64,000 nt of DNA from Diplolepis rosae (GCA_030998225.1 JAPYXD010000382.1:372001-436000); one strand, 5' to 3'. Positions 1 to 13,805 are shown, counted from the first letter of the stretch. Numbers and translations: made by a program. The notes: generated by a model not told the origin, from the sequence alone.

Positions 1-100
1 AAAATAACATTTACGAAATAATACAATACTAGACTCGCTCGTGTAAGCTTTAATTATTTTAGGACATTACCGCAAACCAATTTCTAATGCTAAAAACGCG

Positions 101-201
101 AAAAAGAACATTTACGGATTAATACAATACTAGACACGCTCGTATCAGCTGTAATTATATTAAGACATTATCGCGTACCAATTTCTAATACTTAACGTAC
201 G
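101..201 (+). repeat. Representative B monomer
   Basis: Type B is 101 bp and starts AAAAAGAACATTTACGG. Diagnostic is GTATCAGCTGTAATTATATT followed by AAGACATTATCGCG. It contains a PvuII site (CAGCTG). It follows A and precedes C. Confidence 0.85.
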
Positions 202-302
202 AGAAATAACATTTACGAATAATTACCATACTGGAATCGCACGTGTTAGCTTGCATTATATTAAATCAGTACCTCAAGACGATTTTTAATCATAAAAATA
301 CG
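202..302 (+). repeat. Representative C monomer
   Basis: Type C is 101 bp and starts AGAAATAAC. It has GAATCGCACGTGTTAGCTT and TTAAATCAGTACCTCAAGAC. Its C' relative (for example 812-912) reads CACGTATTAGCTTTCC and ATCAATACCTGAAGAC. C and C' are always the monomer before a 105-bp D or H unless an exchange has occurred. Confidence 0.85.
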
Positions 303-407
303 AAAAATAACATTTACGAATTAATATTTACAATACTGGATTCGCTCGTATTAGCTTTAATTATATTAAGAGAGTACCGCAAGAAGATTTTTAATCCTGA
401 AGATGCG
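303..407 (+). repeat. Representative H monomer (105 bp)
   Basis: Type H shares the TTTA insertion with D, and has GGATTCGCTCGTATTAGC, AGAGAGTACCGCAAGAAG and CCTGAAGATGCG. It always follows a C monomer; the C-H pair lacks in-frame stops in one frame, which creates the recurring 65-codon reading frame. Confidence 0.85.
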
Positions 408-508
408 AAAAATAACATTTACGAATTAATACAATACTAGACTCGCTCGTATAAGCTTCAATTATTTTAGGACATTACCGCAAAGCTATTTCTAATCCTA
501 AAAACGCG
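408..508 (+). repeat. Representative I monomer
   Basis: Type I is A-like and 101 bp, with CGTATAAGCTTCAATTATTT (or CTTTAATT) and ACCGCAAAGCTATTTC (or AAACCGATTTC). It has a HindIII site. It usually sits between H and J. Confidence 0.8.
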
Positions 509-609
509 AAATAGAGCATTTACCAATTAATACAATACTAGACACACTGGTATTAGCTTTGATTATATTAAGACAGTACCGCAAGACGATATTTCAATCC
601 AAGAATGCG
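509..609 (+). repeat. Representative J monomer
   Basis: Type J is 101 bp and starts AAATAGAGCATTTACCAATT, with CACTGGTATTAGCTTTGATT and ATATTTCAATCCAAGAATGC. It usually follows I and precedes E. Confidence 0.82.
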
Positions 610-710
610 AAAAAAAACATTGATGAATTAATACAATATTAGACACGCTCGTATGACCTGTTATTATATTAAGACAGTATGGCAAACCGATTTCTAATCC
701 TTAAAACGCG

Positions 711-811
711 AAAAATAACATTTACCAAATAATACGATACTAGACCCGCTCGTATCAGCTTTAATTATATGAAGACAGTATCGCGAACCGATTTCTAATC
801 CTTAAAGTGTG
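711..811 (+). repeat. Representative F monomer
   Basis: Type F is 101 bp. It has CGTATCAGCTTTAATTATAT, then AAAGACAGTATCGCGAACCG in most copies (here TGAAGACAG). It replaces the A-B pair in the 407-bp cycle and precedes C'. Most copies contain TATATAAAG. Confidence 0.83.
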
Positions 812-912
812 AGAAATAACATTTACGAATACTTACAATACTCGAATCGCACGTATTAGCTTTCCTTATATTAAATCAATACCTGAAGACGATTTTTAAT
901 CATAAAGATACG

Positions 913-1017
913 AAAAATAACGTTTCCTGATTAATATTTACAATACCAGACTAGCTCGTATTAGCTTTAATTATTTTAAGAGAGTACCGCAAGACGATAT
1001 TTTAATCCTAGAATGCG
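913..1017 (+). repeat. Representative D monomer (105 bp)
   Basis: Type D begins AAAAATAACGTTTCC and carries the extra TTTA in AATTAATATTTACAATAC, which makes it 105 bp. Diagnostic are ACTAGCTCGTATTAGC and GACGATATTTTAATCC. It follows C or C' and precedes E. Confidence 0.85.
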
Positions 1018-1117
1018 AAAAAAACATTGAAGAATTAATACAATATTAGACACGGTCGTATGAGCTGTAATTATATTAAGACAGTATGGCAAACCCATTT
1101 CTAATCCTTAAAACGCG
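1018..1117 (+). repeat. Representative E monomer (100 bp)
   Basis: Type E begins with a long A-run then ACATTGAAGAATTAATAC, and has GTATGAGCTGTAATTATATT and AGTATGGCAAACC. The usual length is 100 bp, with variation in the A-run. It starts both the 508-bp and the 407-bp cycles. Confidence 0.85.
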
Positions 1118-1219
1118 AAAAATAACATTTACGGATTAATACAATACTAGACTCCCTCGTGTAAGCTTTAATTATTTTAGGACATTACCGCAAACCGATT
1201 TCTAATCCTAAAAAACGCG
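1118..1219 (+). repeat. Representative A monomer
   Basis: Type A (usually 101 bp; 102 here from one extra A). Diagnostic positions are GTGTAAGCTTTAATTATTTT, then AGGACATTACCGCAAACC. It contains a HindIII site (AAGCTT). In the core cycle it follows E and precedes B. Confidence 0.85.
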
Positions 1220-2339
1220 AAAAAGAACATTTACGGATTAATACAATACTAGACACGCTCGTATCAGCTGTAGTTATATAAAGACATTATCGCGAACCAA
1301 TTTCTAATACGTAACGTGCGAGAAATAACATTTACGAATAATTACAATACTGGAATCGCACGTGTTAGCTTGCATTATATTAAATTAGTAACTCAAGACG
1401 ATTTTTAATCATAAAAATACGAAAAAGAACATTTACGAATTAATATTTACAATACTGGATTCGCTCGTATTAGCTTTAATTATATTAAGAGAATACCGCA
1501 AGAAGATTTTTAATCCTAGAAGGCGAAGAAACATTGAAGAATTAATACAATATTAGACACGCTCGTATCAGCTTTAATTATATGAAGACAGTATCGCGAA
1601 CCGATTTCTAATCCTTAAAGTGTGAGAAATAACATTTACGAATAATTACAATACTCGAATCGCACGTATTAGCTTTCCTTATATTAAATCAATACCTGAA
1701 GACGATTTTTAATCATAAAGATACGAAAAATAACGTTTCCTGATTAATATTTATAATACCAGACTAGCTCGTATTAGCTTTAATTATTTTAAGACAGTAC
1801 CGCAAGACGATATTTTAATCCTAGAAGGCGAAAAAACATTAAAGAATTAATACAATATTAGACACGCTCGTATGAGCTGTAATCATATTAAGACAGTATG
1901 GCAAACAGATTTCTAATCCTTAAAACGCGAAAAATAACATTTACGAATTTACACAATACTAGACTCACTCGTGTAAGCTTTAATTATTTTAGGACATTAC
2001 CGCAAACCGATTTCTAATCCGAAAAACGCGAAAAAGAACATTTACGGATTAATACAATACTAGACACGCTCGTTTCAGCTGTAATTATATTAAGAAATTA
2101 TCGCGAACCAATTTCTAATACTTAACGTGCGAGAAATAACATTTACGAATAATTACAATACTGGAATCGCACGTGTTAGCTTTCGTTATATTAAATCAGT
2201 ACGTCAAGTCGATTTTTAATCATAAAAATACGAAAAATAACGTTTCCTAATTAATATTTACAATACTGGACTAGCTCGTATTAGCGTTAATTATTTTGAG
2301 ACAGTACCGCAAGAAGATATTTCAATCCAAGATTGCGAA

Positions 2340-5300
2340 AAAAAACATTGAAGAATTAATATATTATTAGACACGCTCGTATGAACTGTAATTATATTAA
2401 GACAGTATGGCAAACCGATTTCTAATCCTTAAAACGCGAAAAATAACATTTACGAAATAATACAATACTAGACTCGCTCGTGTAAGCTTTACTTATTTTA
2501 GGACATTACCGCAAACCGATTTCTAATCCTAAAAACGCGAAAAAGAACATTTACTGATTAATACAATACTAGACACGCTCGTATCAGCTGTAATTATATT
2601 AAGACATTATCGCGAACCAATTTCTAATACTTAACGTGCGAGAAATAACATTTACGAATAATTACAATACTGGAATCGCACGTTTTAGCTTTCATTATAT
2701 TAAATCCAGACCTCAAGACGATTTTTAATCATAAAGATACGAAAAATAACGTTTCCTAATTAATATTTACAATACTGGACTAGCTCGTATTAGCGTTAAT
2801 TATTTTAAGACAGTACCGCAAGACGATATTTCAATCCAAGATTGCGAAAAAAACATTGAAGAATTAATATATTATTAGACACGCTTGTATGAACTGTAAT
2901 TATATTAAGACAGTATGGCAAACCGATTTCTAATCCCTAAAACGCGAAAAATAACATTTACGAAATAATACAATATTAGAATTGCTCGTATCAGCTTTAA
3001 TTATATAAAGACAGTATCGCGAACCGATTTCTAATCCTTAAAGTGCGAGAAATAACATTTACGAATAATGACAATACTAGAATCGCACGTATTAGCTTTC
3101 CCTATATTAAATCAATACCTGAAGACGATTTTTAATCATAAAGATACGAAAAATAACGTTTCCTAATTAATATTTACAATACTGGACTAGCTCGTATTAG
3201 CTTTAATTATTTTAATACAGTACCGCAAGACGATATTTTAATCCTATAAGGCGAAAAAAACATTGAAGAATTAATACAATATTAGACACGCTCGTATGAG
3301 CTGTAATCATATTAAGACAGTATGGCAAACCGATTTCTAATCCTTATAACGCGAAAAATAACATTTACGAATTAATACAATACTAGACTCGCTCGTGTAA
3401 GCTTTAATTATTTTAGGACATTACCGCAAACCCATTTCTAATCCTCAAAACGCGAAAAAGAACATTTACGGATTAATACAATACTAGACACGCTCCTATC
3501 AGCTGTAATTATATTAAGACTTTATCGCGAACCAATTTCTAATCCTTAAAGTGCGAGAAATAACATTTACGAATAATGACAATACTAGAATCGCACGTAT
3601 TAGCTTTCCTTATATTAAATCAATACCTGAAGACGATTTTTAATCATAAAGATACGAAAAATAACGTTTCCTAATTAATATTTACAATACTGGACTAGCT
3701 CGTATTAGCTTTAATTATTTTGAGACAGTACCGCAAGACGATATTTTAATCCTATAAGGCGAAAAAAACATTGAAGAATTAATACAATATTAGACACGCT
3801 CGTATGAGCTGTAATCATATTAAGACAGTATGGCAAACCGATTTCTAATCCTTATAACGCGAAAAATAACATTTACGAATTAATACAATACTAGACTCGC
3901 TCGTGTAAGCTTTAATTATTTTAGGACATTACCGCAAACCCATTTCTAATCCTCAAAACGCGAAAAAGAACATTTACGGATTAATACAATACTAGACACG
4001 CTCCTATCAGCTGTAATTATATTAAGACATTATCGCGTACCAATTTCTAATACTTAACGTGCGAGAAATAACATTTACGAATAATGACAATACTAGAATC
4101 GCACGTATTAGCTTTCCTTATATTAAATCAATACCTGAAGACGATTTTTAATCATAAAGATACGAAAAATAACGTTTCCTAATTAATATTTACAATACTG
4201 GACTAGCTCGTATTAGCTTTAATTATTTTGAGACAGTACCGCAAGACGATATTTCAATCCAAGATTGCGAAAAAAAACATTGAAGAATTAATATATTATT
4301 AGACACGCTCGTATGAACTGTAATTATATTAAGACAGTATGGCAAACCGATTTCTAATCCTTAAAACGCGAAAAATAACATTTACGAAATAATACAATAC
4401 TAGAATTGCTCGTATCAGCTTTAATTATATAAAGACAGTATCGCGAACCGATTTCTAATCCTTAAAGTGCGAGAAATAACATTTACGAATAATGACAATA
4501 CTAGAATCGCACGTATTAGCTTTCCCTATATTAAATCAATACCTGAAGACGATTTTTAATCATAAAGATACGAAAAATAACGTTTCCTAATTGATATTTA
4601 CAATACTGGACTAGCTCGTATTAGCTTTAATTATTTTAATACAGTACCGCAAGACGATATTTTAATCCTATAAGGCGAAAAAAACATTGAAGAATTAATA
4701 CAATATTAGACACGCTCGTATGAGCTGTAATCATATTAAGACAGTATGGCAAACCGATTTCTAATCCTTATAACGCGAAAAATAACATTTACGAATTAAT
4801 ACAATACTAGACTCGCTCGTGTAAGCTTTAATTATTTTAGGACATTACCGCAAACCCATTTCTAATCCTCAAAACGCGAAAAAGAACATTTACGGATTAA
4901 TACAATACTAGACACGCTCCTATCAGCTGTAATTATATTAAGACTTTATCGCGAACCAATTTCTAATCCTTAAAGTGCGAGAAATAACATTTACGAATAA
5001 TGACAATACTAGAATCGCACGTATTAGCTTTCCTTATATTAAATCAATACCTGAAGACGATTTTTAATCATAAATATACGAATAATAACGTTTCCTAATT
5101 AATATTTACAATACTGGACTACCTCGTATTAGCTTTAATTATATTAAGAGAGTACCGCAAGAAGATTTTTAATCCTGAAGATGCGAAAAATAACATTTAC
5201 GAATTAATACAATACTAGACTCGCTCGTATAAGCTTTAATTATTTTAGGACATTACCGCAAACCGATTTCTAATCCTAAAAACGAGAAATAGAGTATTTA

Positions 5301-6420
5301 CCAATTAATACAATACTACACTCACTGGTATTAGCTTTGATTATATTAAGACAGTAACGCAAGACGATATTTCAATCCAAGAATGCGAAAAAACAATTGA
5401 AGAATTAATACAATATTAGACACGCTCGTATGAGCTGTAATTATATTAAGACAGTATGGCAAACCGATTTCTAACCCTTAAAACGCGAAAAACAACATTT
5501 ACGAAATAATACAATACTAGACACGCTCGTATCAGCTTTAGTTATATAAAGACAGTATCGCGAACCGATTTCTAATCCTTAAAGTGCGAGAAATAACATT
5601 TACGAATAATGACAATACTAGAATCGCACGTATTAGCTTTCCCTATATTAAATCAATACCTGAAGACGATTTTTAATCATAAAGATACGAAAAATAACGT
5701 TTCCTAATTAATATTTACAATACTGGACTAGCTCGTATTAGCTTTAATTATTTTAATACAGTACCGCAAGACGATATTTTAATCCTATAAGGCGAAAAAA
5801 ACATTGAAGAATTAATACAATATTAGACACGCTCGTATGAGCTGTAATCATATTAAGACAGTATGGCAAACCGATTTCTAATCCTTATAACGCGAAAAAT
5901 AACATTTACGAATTAATACAATACTAGACTCGCTCGTGTAGGCCTTAATTATTTTAGGACATTACCGCAAAGCGATTTCTAATCCTAAAAACGCGAAATC
6001 GAGCATTTACCAATTAATACAATACTAGACACACTGGTATTAGCTTTCATTATATTAAGACAGTACCGCAAGACGATATTTCAATCCAAGAATGCGAAAA
6101 AAAACATTGATGAATTAATACAATATCAGACACGCTCGTATGAGCTGTAATCATATTTAGACAGTATGGCAAACCGATTTCTAATCCTTATAACGCGAAA
6201 AATAACATTTACGAATTAATACAATACTAGACTCGCTCGTGTAAGCATTAATTATTTTAGGACATTACCGCAAACCCATTTCTAATCCTCAAAACGCGAA
6301 AAAGAACATTTACGGATTAATACAATACTAGACACGCGCCTATCGGCTGTAATTATACTAAGACTTTATCGCGAACCAATTTCTAATCCTTAAAGTGCGA
6401 GAAATAACATTTACGAATAA
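2340..6420 (+). repeat. 508/407-bp core-cycle sub-array within Block I
   Basis: The simplest level of higher order is exposed here. The monomers run mostly as E-A-B-C-D pentamers (508 bp) and E-F-C'-D tetramers (407 bp). For example, the C' landmark TTCCT recurs at 3606 and 4114 (508 bp), and the F landmark recurs at 3011 and 4434 (1423 bp = 508+508+407). Stretches 3360-3560 and 3840-4040 are almost identical, which suggests recent local duplication. A D/H hybrid at 5081-5185 and I-J insertions break the pattern toward the end. Outer limits are approximate. Confidence 0.85.
5081..5185 (+). repeat. D/H hybrid monomer
   Basis: The first half is type D (AACGTTTCCTAATTAATATT, GGACTACCTCG) and the second half is type H (AGAGAGTACCGCAAGAAG, CCTGAAGATGCG). 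It joins the core-cycle array to an I-J run. The switch lies in the shared middle of the two 105-bp types. Confidence 0.82.
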
Positions 6421-9400
6421 TTACCATACTGGAATCGCACGTGTTAGCTTGCATTATATTAAATCAGTACCTCAAGACGATTTTTAATCATAAAAATACG
6501 AAAAATAACATTTACGAATTAATATTTACAATACTGGATTCGCTCGTATTAGCTTTAATTATATTAAGAGAGTACCGCAAGAAGATTTTTAATCCTGAAG
6601 ATGCGAAAAATAACATTTACGAATTAATACAATACTAGACTCGCTCGTATAAGCTTCAATTATTTTAGGACATTACCGCAAAGCTATTTCTAATCCTAAA
6701 AACGCGAAATAGAGCATTTACCAATTAATACAATACTAGACACACTGGTATTAGCTTTGATTATATTAAGACAGTACCGCAAGACGATATTTCAATCCAA
6801 GAATGCGAAAAAAAACATTGATGAATTAATACAATATTAGACACGCTCGTATGACCTGTTATTATATTAAGACAGTATGGCAAACCGATTTCTAATCCTT
6901 AAAACGCGAAAAATAACATTTACCAAATAATACGATACTAGACCCGCTCGTATCAGCTTTAATTATATGAAGACAGTATCGCGAACCGATTTCTAATCCT
7001 TAAAGTGTGAGAAATAACATTTACGAATAATTACAATACTCGAATCGCACGTATTAGCTTTCCTTATATTAAATCAATACCTGAAGACGATTTTTAATCA
7101 TAAAGATACGAAAAATAACGTTTCCTGATTAATATTTACAATACCAGACTAGCTCGTATTAGCTTTAATTATTTTAAGACAGTACCGCAAGACGATATTT
7201 TAATCCTAGAAGGCGAAAAAAACATTGAAGAATTAATACAATATTAGACACGGTCGTATGAGCTGTAATTATATTAAGACAGTATGGCAAACCGATTTCT
7301 AATCCTTAAAACGCGAAAAATAACATTTACGAATTAATACAATACTAGAGTCCCTCGTGTAAGCTTTAATTATTTTAGGACATTACCGCAAACCGATTTC
7401 TAATCCTAAAAACGCGAAAAAGAACATTTACGGATTAATACAATACTAGACACGCTCGTATGAGCTGTAATTATATAAAGACATTATCGAGAACCAATTT
7501 CTAATACGTAACGTGCGAGAAATAACATTTACGAATAATTACAATACTGGAATCGCACGTGTTAGCTTGCATTATATTAAATTAGTAACTCAAGACGATT
7601 TTTAATCATAAAAATACGAAAAAAGAACATTTACGAATTAATATTTACAATACTGGATTCGCTCGTATTAGCTTTAATTATATTAAGAGAGTACCGCAAG
7701 AAGATTTTTTAATCCTAGAAGGCGAAGAAACATTGAAGAATTAATACAATATTAGACACGCTCGTATCAGCTTTAATTATATGAAGACAGTATCGCGAAC
7801 CGATTTCTAATCCTTAAAGTGTGAGAAATAACATTTACGAATAATTACAATACTCGAATCGCACGTATTAGCTTTCCTTATATTAAATCAATACCTGAAG
7901 ACGATTTTTAATCATAAAGATACGAAAAATAACGTTTCCTGATTAATATTTACAATACCAGACTAGCTCGTATTAGCTTTAATTATTTTAAGACAGTACC
8001 GCAATACGATATTTTAATCCTAGAAGGCGAAAAAACATTGAAGAATTAATACAATATTAGACACGCTCGTATGAGCTGTAATCATATTAAGACAGTATGG
8101 CAAACAGATTTCTAATCCTTAAAACGCGAAAAAAAACATTTACGAATTTACACAATACTAGACTCACTCGTGTAAGCTTTAATTATTTTAGGACATTACC
8201 GCAAACCGATTTCTAATCCGAAAAACGCGAAAAAAGAACATTTACGGATTAATACAATACTAGACACGCTCGTTTCAGCTGTAATTATATTAAGAAATTA
8301 TCGCGAACCAATTTCTAATACGTAACGTGCGAGAAATAACATTTACGAATAATGACAATACTAGAATCGCACGTATTAGCTTTCCTTATATTAAATCAAT
8401 ACCTGAAGACGATTTTTAATCATAAAGATACGAAAAATAACGTTTCCTAATTAATATTTACAATACTGGACTAGCTCGTATTAGCTTTAATTATTTTGAG
8501 ACAGTACCGCAAGACGATATTTCAATCCAAGATTGCGAAAAAAAACATTGAAGAATTAATATATTATTAGACACGCTCGTATGAACTGTAATTATATTAA
8601 GACAGTATGGCAAACCGATTTCTAATCCTTAAAACGCGAAAAATAACATTTACGAAATAATACAATACTAGACTCGCTCGTGTAAGCTTTAATTATTTTA
8701 GGACATTACCGCAAACCAATTTCTAATGCTAAAAACGCGAAAAAGAACATTTACGGATTAATACAATACTAGACACGCTCGTATCAGCTGTAATTATATT
8801 AAGACATTATCGCGTACCAATTTCTAATACTTAACGTACGAGAAATAACATTTACGAATAATTACCATACTGGAATCGCACGTGTTAGCTTGCATTATAT
8901 TAAATCAGTACCTCAAGACGATTTTTAATCATAAAAATACGAAAAATAACATTTACGAATTAATACAATTCTAGACTCGCTCGTATAAGCTTCAATTATT
9001 TTAGGACATTACCGCAAACCGATTTCTAATCCTAAAAATGCGAAATAGAGTATTTACCAATTAATACAATACTAGACTCACTGGTATTAGCTTTGACTAT
9101 TTTAAGACAGTACCGCAAGACAATATTTCAATCCAAGAATGCGAAAAAAACATTGAAGAATTAATACAATATTAGACACGCTCGTATCAGCTGTAATTAT
9201 ATTAAGACAGTATGGCAAACCGATTTCTAACCCTTAAAACGCGAAAAACAACATTTACGAAATAATACAATACTAGACACGCTCGTATCAGCTTTAGTTA
9301 TATAAAGACAGTATCGCGAACCGATTTCTAATCCTTAAAGTGCGAGAAATAACATTTACGAATAATGACAATACTAGAATCGCACGTATTAGCTTTCCCT

Positions 9401-12400
9401 ATATTAAATCAATACCTGAAGACGATTTTTAATCATAAAGATACGAAAAATAACGTTTCCTAATTAATATTTACAATACTGGACTAGCTCGTATTAGCTT
9501 TAATTATTTTAATACAGTACCGCAAGACGATATTTTAATCCTATAAGGCGAAAAAAACATTGAAGAATTAATACAATATTAGACACGCTCGTATGAGCTG
9601 TAATCATATTAAGACAGTATGGCAAACCGATTTCTAATCCTTATAACGCGAAAAATAACATTTACGAATTAATACAATACTAGACTCGCTCGTGTAAGCT
9701 TTAATTATTTTAGGACATTACCGCAAACCCATTTCTAATCCTAAAAACGCGAAATCGAGCATTTACCAATTAATACAATACTAGACACACTGGTATTAGC
9801 TTTCATTATATTAAGACAGTACCGCAAGACGATATTTCAATCCAAGAATGCGAAAAAAACATTGATGAATTAATACAATATCAGACACGCTCGTATGAGC
9901 TGTAATCATATTAAGACAGTATGGCAAACCGATTTCTAATCCTTATAACGCGAAAAATAACATTTACGAATTAATACAATACTAGACTCGCCCGTGTAAG
10001 CTTTAATTATTTTAGGACATTACCGCAAACCCATTTCTAATCCTAAAAACGCGAAAAAGAACATTTACGGATTAATACAATACTAGACACGCTCCTATCA
10101 GCTGTAATTATATTAAGACTTTATCGCGAACCAATTTCTAATCCTTAAAGTGCGAGAAATAACATTTACGAATAATTACAATACTGGAATCGCACGTGTT
10201 AGCTTGCATTATATTAAATCAGTACCTCAAGACGATTTTTAATCATAAAAATACGAAAAATAACATTTACCAATTAATAATTACAATACTGGATTCGCTC
10301 GTATTAGCTTTAATTATATTAAGAGAGTACCGCAAGAAGATTTTTAATCCTGAAGATGCGAAAAATAACATTTACGAATTAATACAATACTAGACTCGCT
10401 CGTATAAGCTTCAATTATTTTAGGACATTACCGCAAAGCTATTTCTAATCCTAAAAACGCGAAATAGAGCATTTACCAATTAATACAATACTAGACACAC
10501 TGGTATTAGCTTTGATTATATTAAGACAGTACCGCAAGACGATATTTCAATCCAAGAATGCGAGAAAAAACATTGATGAATTAATACAATATTAGACACG
10601 CTCGTATGACCTGTTATTATATTAAGACAGTATGGCAAACCGATTTCTAATCCTTAAAACGCGAGAAATAACATTTACCAAATAATACGATACTAGACCC
10701 GCTCGTATCAGCTTTAATTATATGAAGACAGTATCGCGAACCGATTTCTAATCCTTAAAGTGTGAGAAATAACATTTACGAATAATTACAATACTCGAAT
10801 CGCACGTATTAGCTTTCCTTATATTAAATCAATACCTGAAGACGATTTTTAATCATAAAGATACGAAAAATAACGTTTCCTGATTAATATTTACAATACC
10901 AGACTAGCTCGTATTAGCGTTAATTATTTTAAGACAGTACCGCAAGACGATATTTTAATCCTAGAAGGCGAAAAAACATTGAAGAATTAATACAATATTA
11001 GACACGCTCGTAAGAGCTGTAATTATATTAAGACAGTATGGCAAACCGATTTCTAATCCTTAAAACGCGAAAAATAACATTTACGAATTAATACAATACT
11101 AGACTCGCTCGTGTAAGCTTTACTTATTTTAGGACATTACCGCAAACCGATTTCTAATCCTAAAAACGCGAAAAAGAACATTTACTGATTAATACAATAC
11201 TAGAGACGCTCGTATCAGCTGTAGTTATATAAAGACATTATCGCGAACCAATTTCTAATACGTAACGTGCGAGAAATAACATTTACGAATAATTACAATA
11301 CTGGAATCGCACGTGTTAGCTTGCATTATATTAAATTAGTAACTCAAGACGATTTTTAATCATAAAAATACGAAAAATAACATTTACGAATTAATATTTA
11401 CAATACTGGATTCGCTCGTATTAGCTTTAATTATATTAAGAGAGTACCGCAAGACGATATTTTAATCCCAGAACGCGAAAAAACATTGAAGAATTAATAC
11501 AATATTAGACACGCTCGTATCAGCTTTAATTATATGAAGACAGTATCGCGAACCGATTTCTAATCCTTAAAGTGTGAGAAATAACATTTACGAATAATTA
11601 CAATACTCGAATCGCACGTATTAGCTTTCCTTATATTAAATCAATACCTGAAGACGATTTTTAATCATAAAGATACGAAAAATAACGTTTCCTGATTAAT
11701 ATTTACAATACCAGACTAGCTCGTATTAGCTTTAATTATTTTAAGACAGTACCGCAAGACGATATTTTAATCCTAGAAGGCGAAAAAACATTGAAGAATT
11801 AATACAATATTAGACACGCTCGTATGAGCTGTAATCATATTAAGACAGTATGGCAAACCGATTTCTAATCCTTATAACGCGAAAAATAACATTTACGAAT
11901 TTACACAATACTAGACTCACTCGTGTAAGCTTTAATTATTTTAGGACATTACCGCAAACCGATTTCTAATCCGAAAAACGCGAAAAAGAACATTTACGGA
12001 TTAATACAATACTAGACACGCTCGTTTCAGCTGTAATTATATTAAGAAATTATCGCGAACCAATTTCTAATACGTAACGTGCGAGAAATAACATTTACGA
12101 ATAATTACAATACTGGAATCGCACGTGTTAGCTTTCGTTATATTAAATCAGTACGTCAAGTCGATTTTTAATCATAAAGATACGAAAAATAACGTTTCCT
12201 AATTAATATTTACAATACTGGACTAGCTCGTATTAGCTTTAATTATTTTGAGACAGTACCGCAAGACGATATTTCAATCCAAGATTGCGAAAAAAAACAT
12301 TGAAGAATTAATATATTATTAGACACGCTCGTATGAACTGTAATTATATTAAGACAGTATGGCAAACCGATTTCTAATCCTTAAAACGCGAAAAATAACA

Positions 12401-12995
12401 TTTACGAAATAATACAATACTAGACTCGCTCGTGTAAGCTTTAATTATTTTAGGACATTACCGCAAACCAATTTCTAATGCTAAAAACGCGAAAAAGAAC
12501 ATTTACGGATTAATACAATACTAGACACGCTCGTATCAGCTGTAATTATATTAAGACATTATCGCGAACCAATTTCTAATACTTAACGTGCGAGAAATAA
12601 CATTTACGAATAATTACAATACTGGAATCGCACGTGTTAGCTTTCGTTATATTAAATCAGTACGTCAAGTCGATTTTTAATCATAAAAATACGAAAAATA
12701 ACATTTACGAATTAATACAATACTAGACTCGCTCGTATAAGCTTCAATTATTTTAGGACATTACCGCAAACCGATTTCTAATCCTAAAAATGCGAAATAG
12801 AGTATTTACCAATTAATACAATACTAGACTCACTGGTATTAGCTTTGACTATTTTAAGACAGTACCGCAAGACAATATTTCAATCCAAGAATGCGAAAAA
12901 AAGATTGAAGAATTAATACAATATTAGACACGCTCGTATGAGCTGTAATTATATTAAGACAGTATTGCAAACCAATTTCTAAATCTGAAAATGCA

Positions 12996-13096
12996 AAAAA
13001 TAATATTTACGAATTAATACAATACTAGACTTGCTCGCATAAGCTTTAATAATTTTCGGACAGTACCGCAGTCTCATTTCTAATGCTAAAAACGCG
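12996..13096 (+). repeat. Representative K monomer
   Basis: Type K is 101 bp, with TAATATTTACGAATTAATAC at the start, then CTCGCATAAGCTTTAATAAT, TTTCGGACAGTACC and GCAGTCTCATTTC. It is preceded by an E-like monomer ending in GCA rather than GCG. It occurs at least 19 times, near 13.07, 13.78, 19.66, 20.37, 25.25, 30.43, 35.10 kb and onward. Confidence 0.83.
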
Positions 13097-13805
13097 AAAA
13101 AGAACATTTACGGATTAATACAATACTAGACACGCTCGTATCAGCTGTAATTATATTAAGACATTATCGCGTACCAATTTCTAATACTTAACGTACGAGA
13201 AATAACATTTACGAATAATTACCATACTGGAATCGCACGTGTTAGCTTGCATTATATTAAATCAGTACCTCAAGACGATTTTTAATCATAAAAATACGAA
13301 AAATAACATTTACGAATTAATATTTACAATACTGGATTCGCTCGTATTAGCTTTAATTATATTAAGAGAGTACCGCAAAAGATTTTTAATCCTGAAGATG
13401 CGAAAAATAACATTTACGAATTAATACAATACTAGACTAGCTCGTATAAGCTTTAATTATTTTAGGACATTACCGCAAACCGATTGCTAATCCTAAAAAC
13501 GCGAAATAGAGCATTCACCAATTAATACAATACTAGACTCACTGGTATTAGCTTTGATTATATTAAGACAGTACCGCAAGTCGATATTTCAATCCAAGAA
13601 TGCGAAAAAAACATTGAAGAATTAATACAATATTAGACACGCTCGTATAAGCTGTAATTATATTAAGACAGTATTGCAAACCAATTTCTAAATCTGAAAA
13701 TGCAAAAAATAATATTTACGAATTAATACAATACTAGACTCGCTCGCATAAGCTTTAATAATTTTCGGACAGTACCGCAGTCTCATTTCTAATCCTAAAA
13801 ACGCG

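Noticed and set aside
101..201. RNA polymerase III B box on the minus strand (GGTTCGCGATA in B monomers)
   Set aside because: Only the first half matches the GGTTCGANNCC consensus, and there is no A box or foldable tRNA-like structure at the right distance.
243..440. 65-codon reading frames repeated about 19 times (243, 6441, 10196 and onward)
   Set aside because: They are the same C-H satellite pair each time, begin with GTG, are disrupted by single-base changes at 13239 and 19832, and resemble no protein family I know. I treat them as by-products of the repeat.
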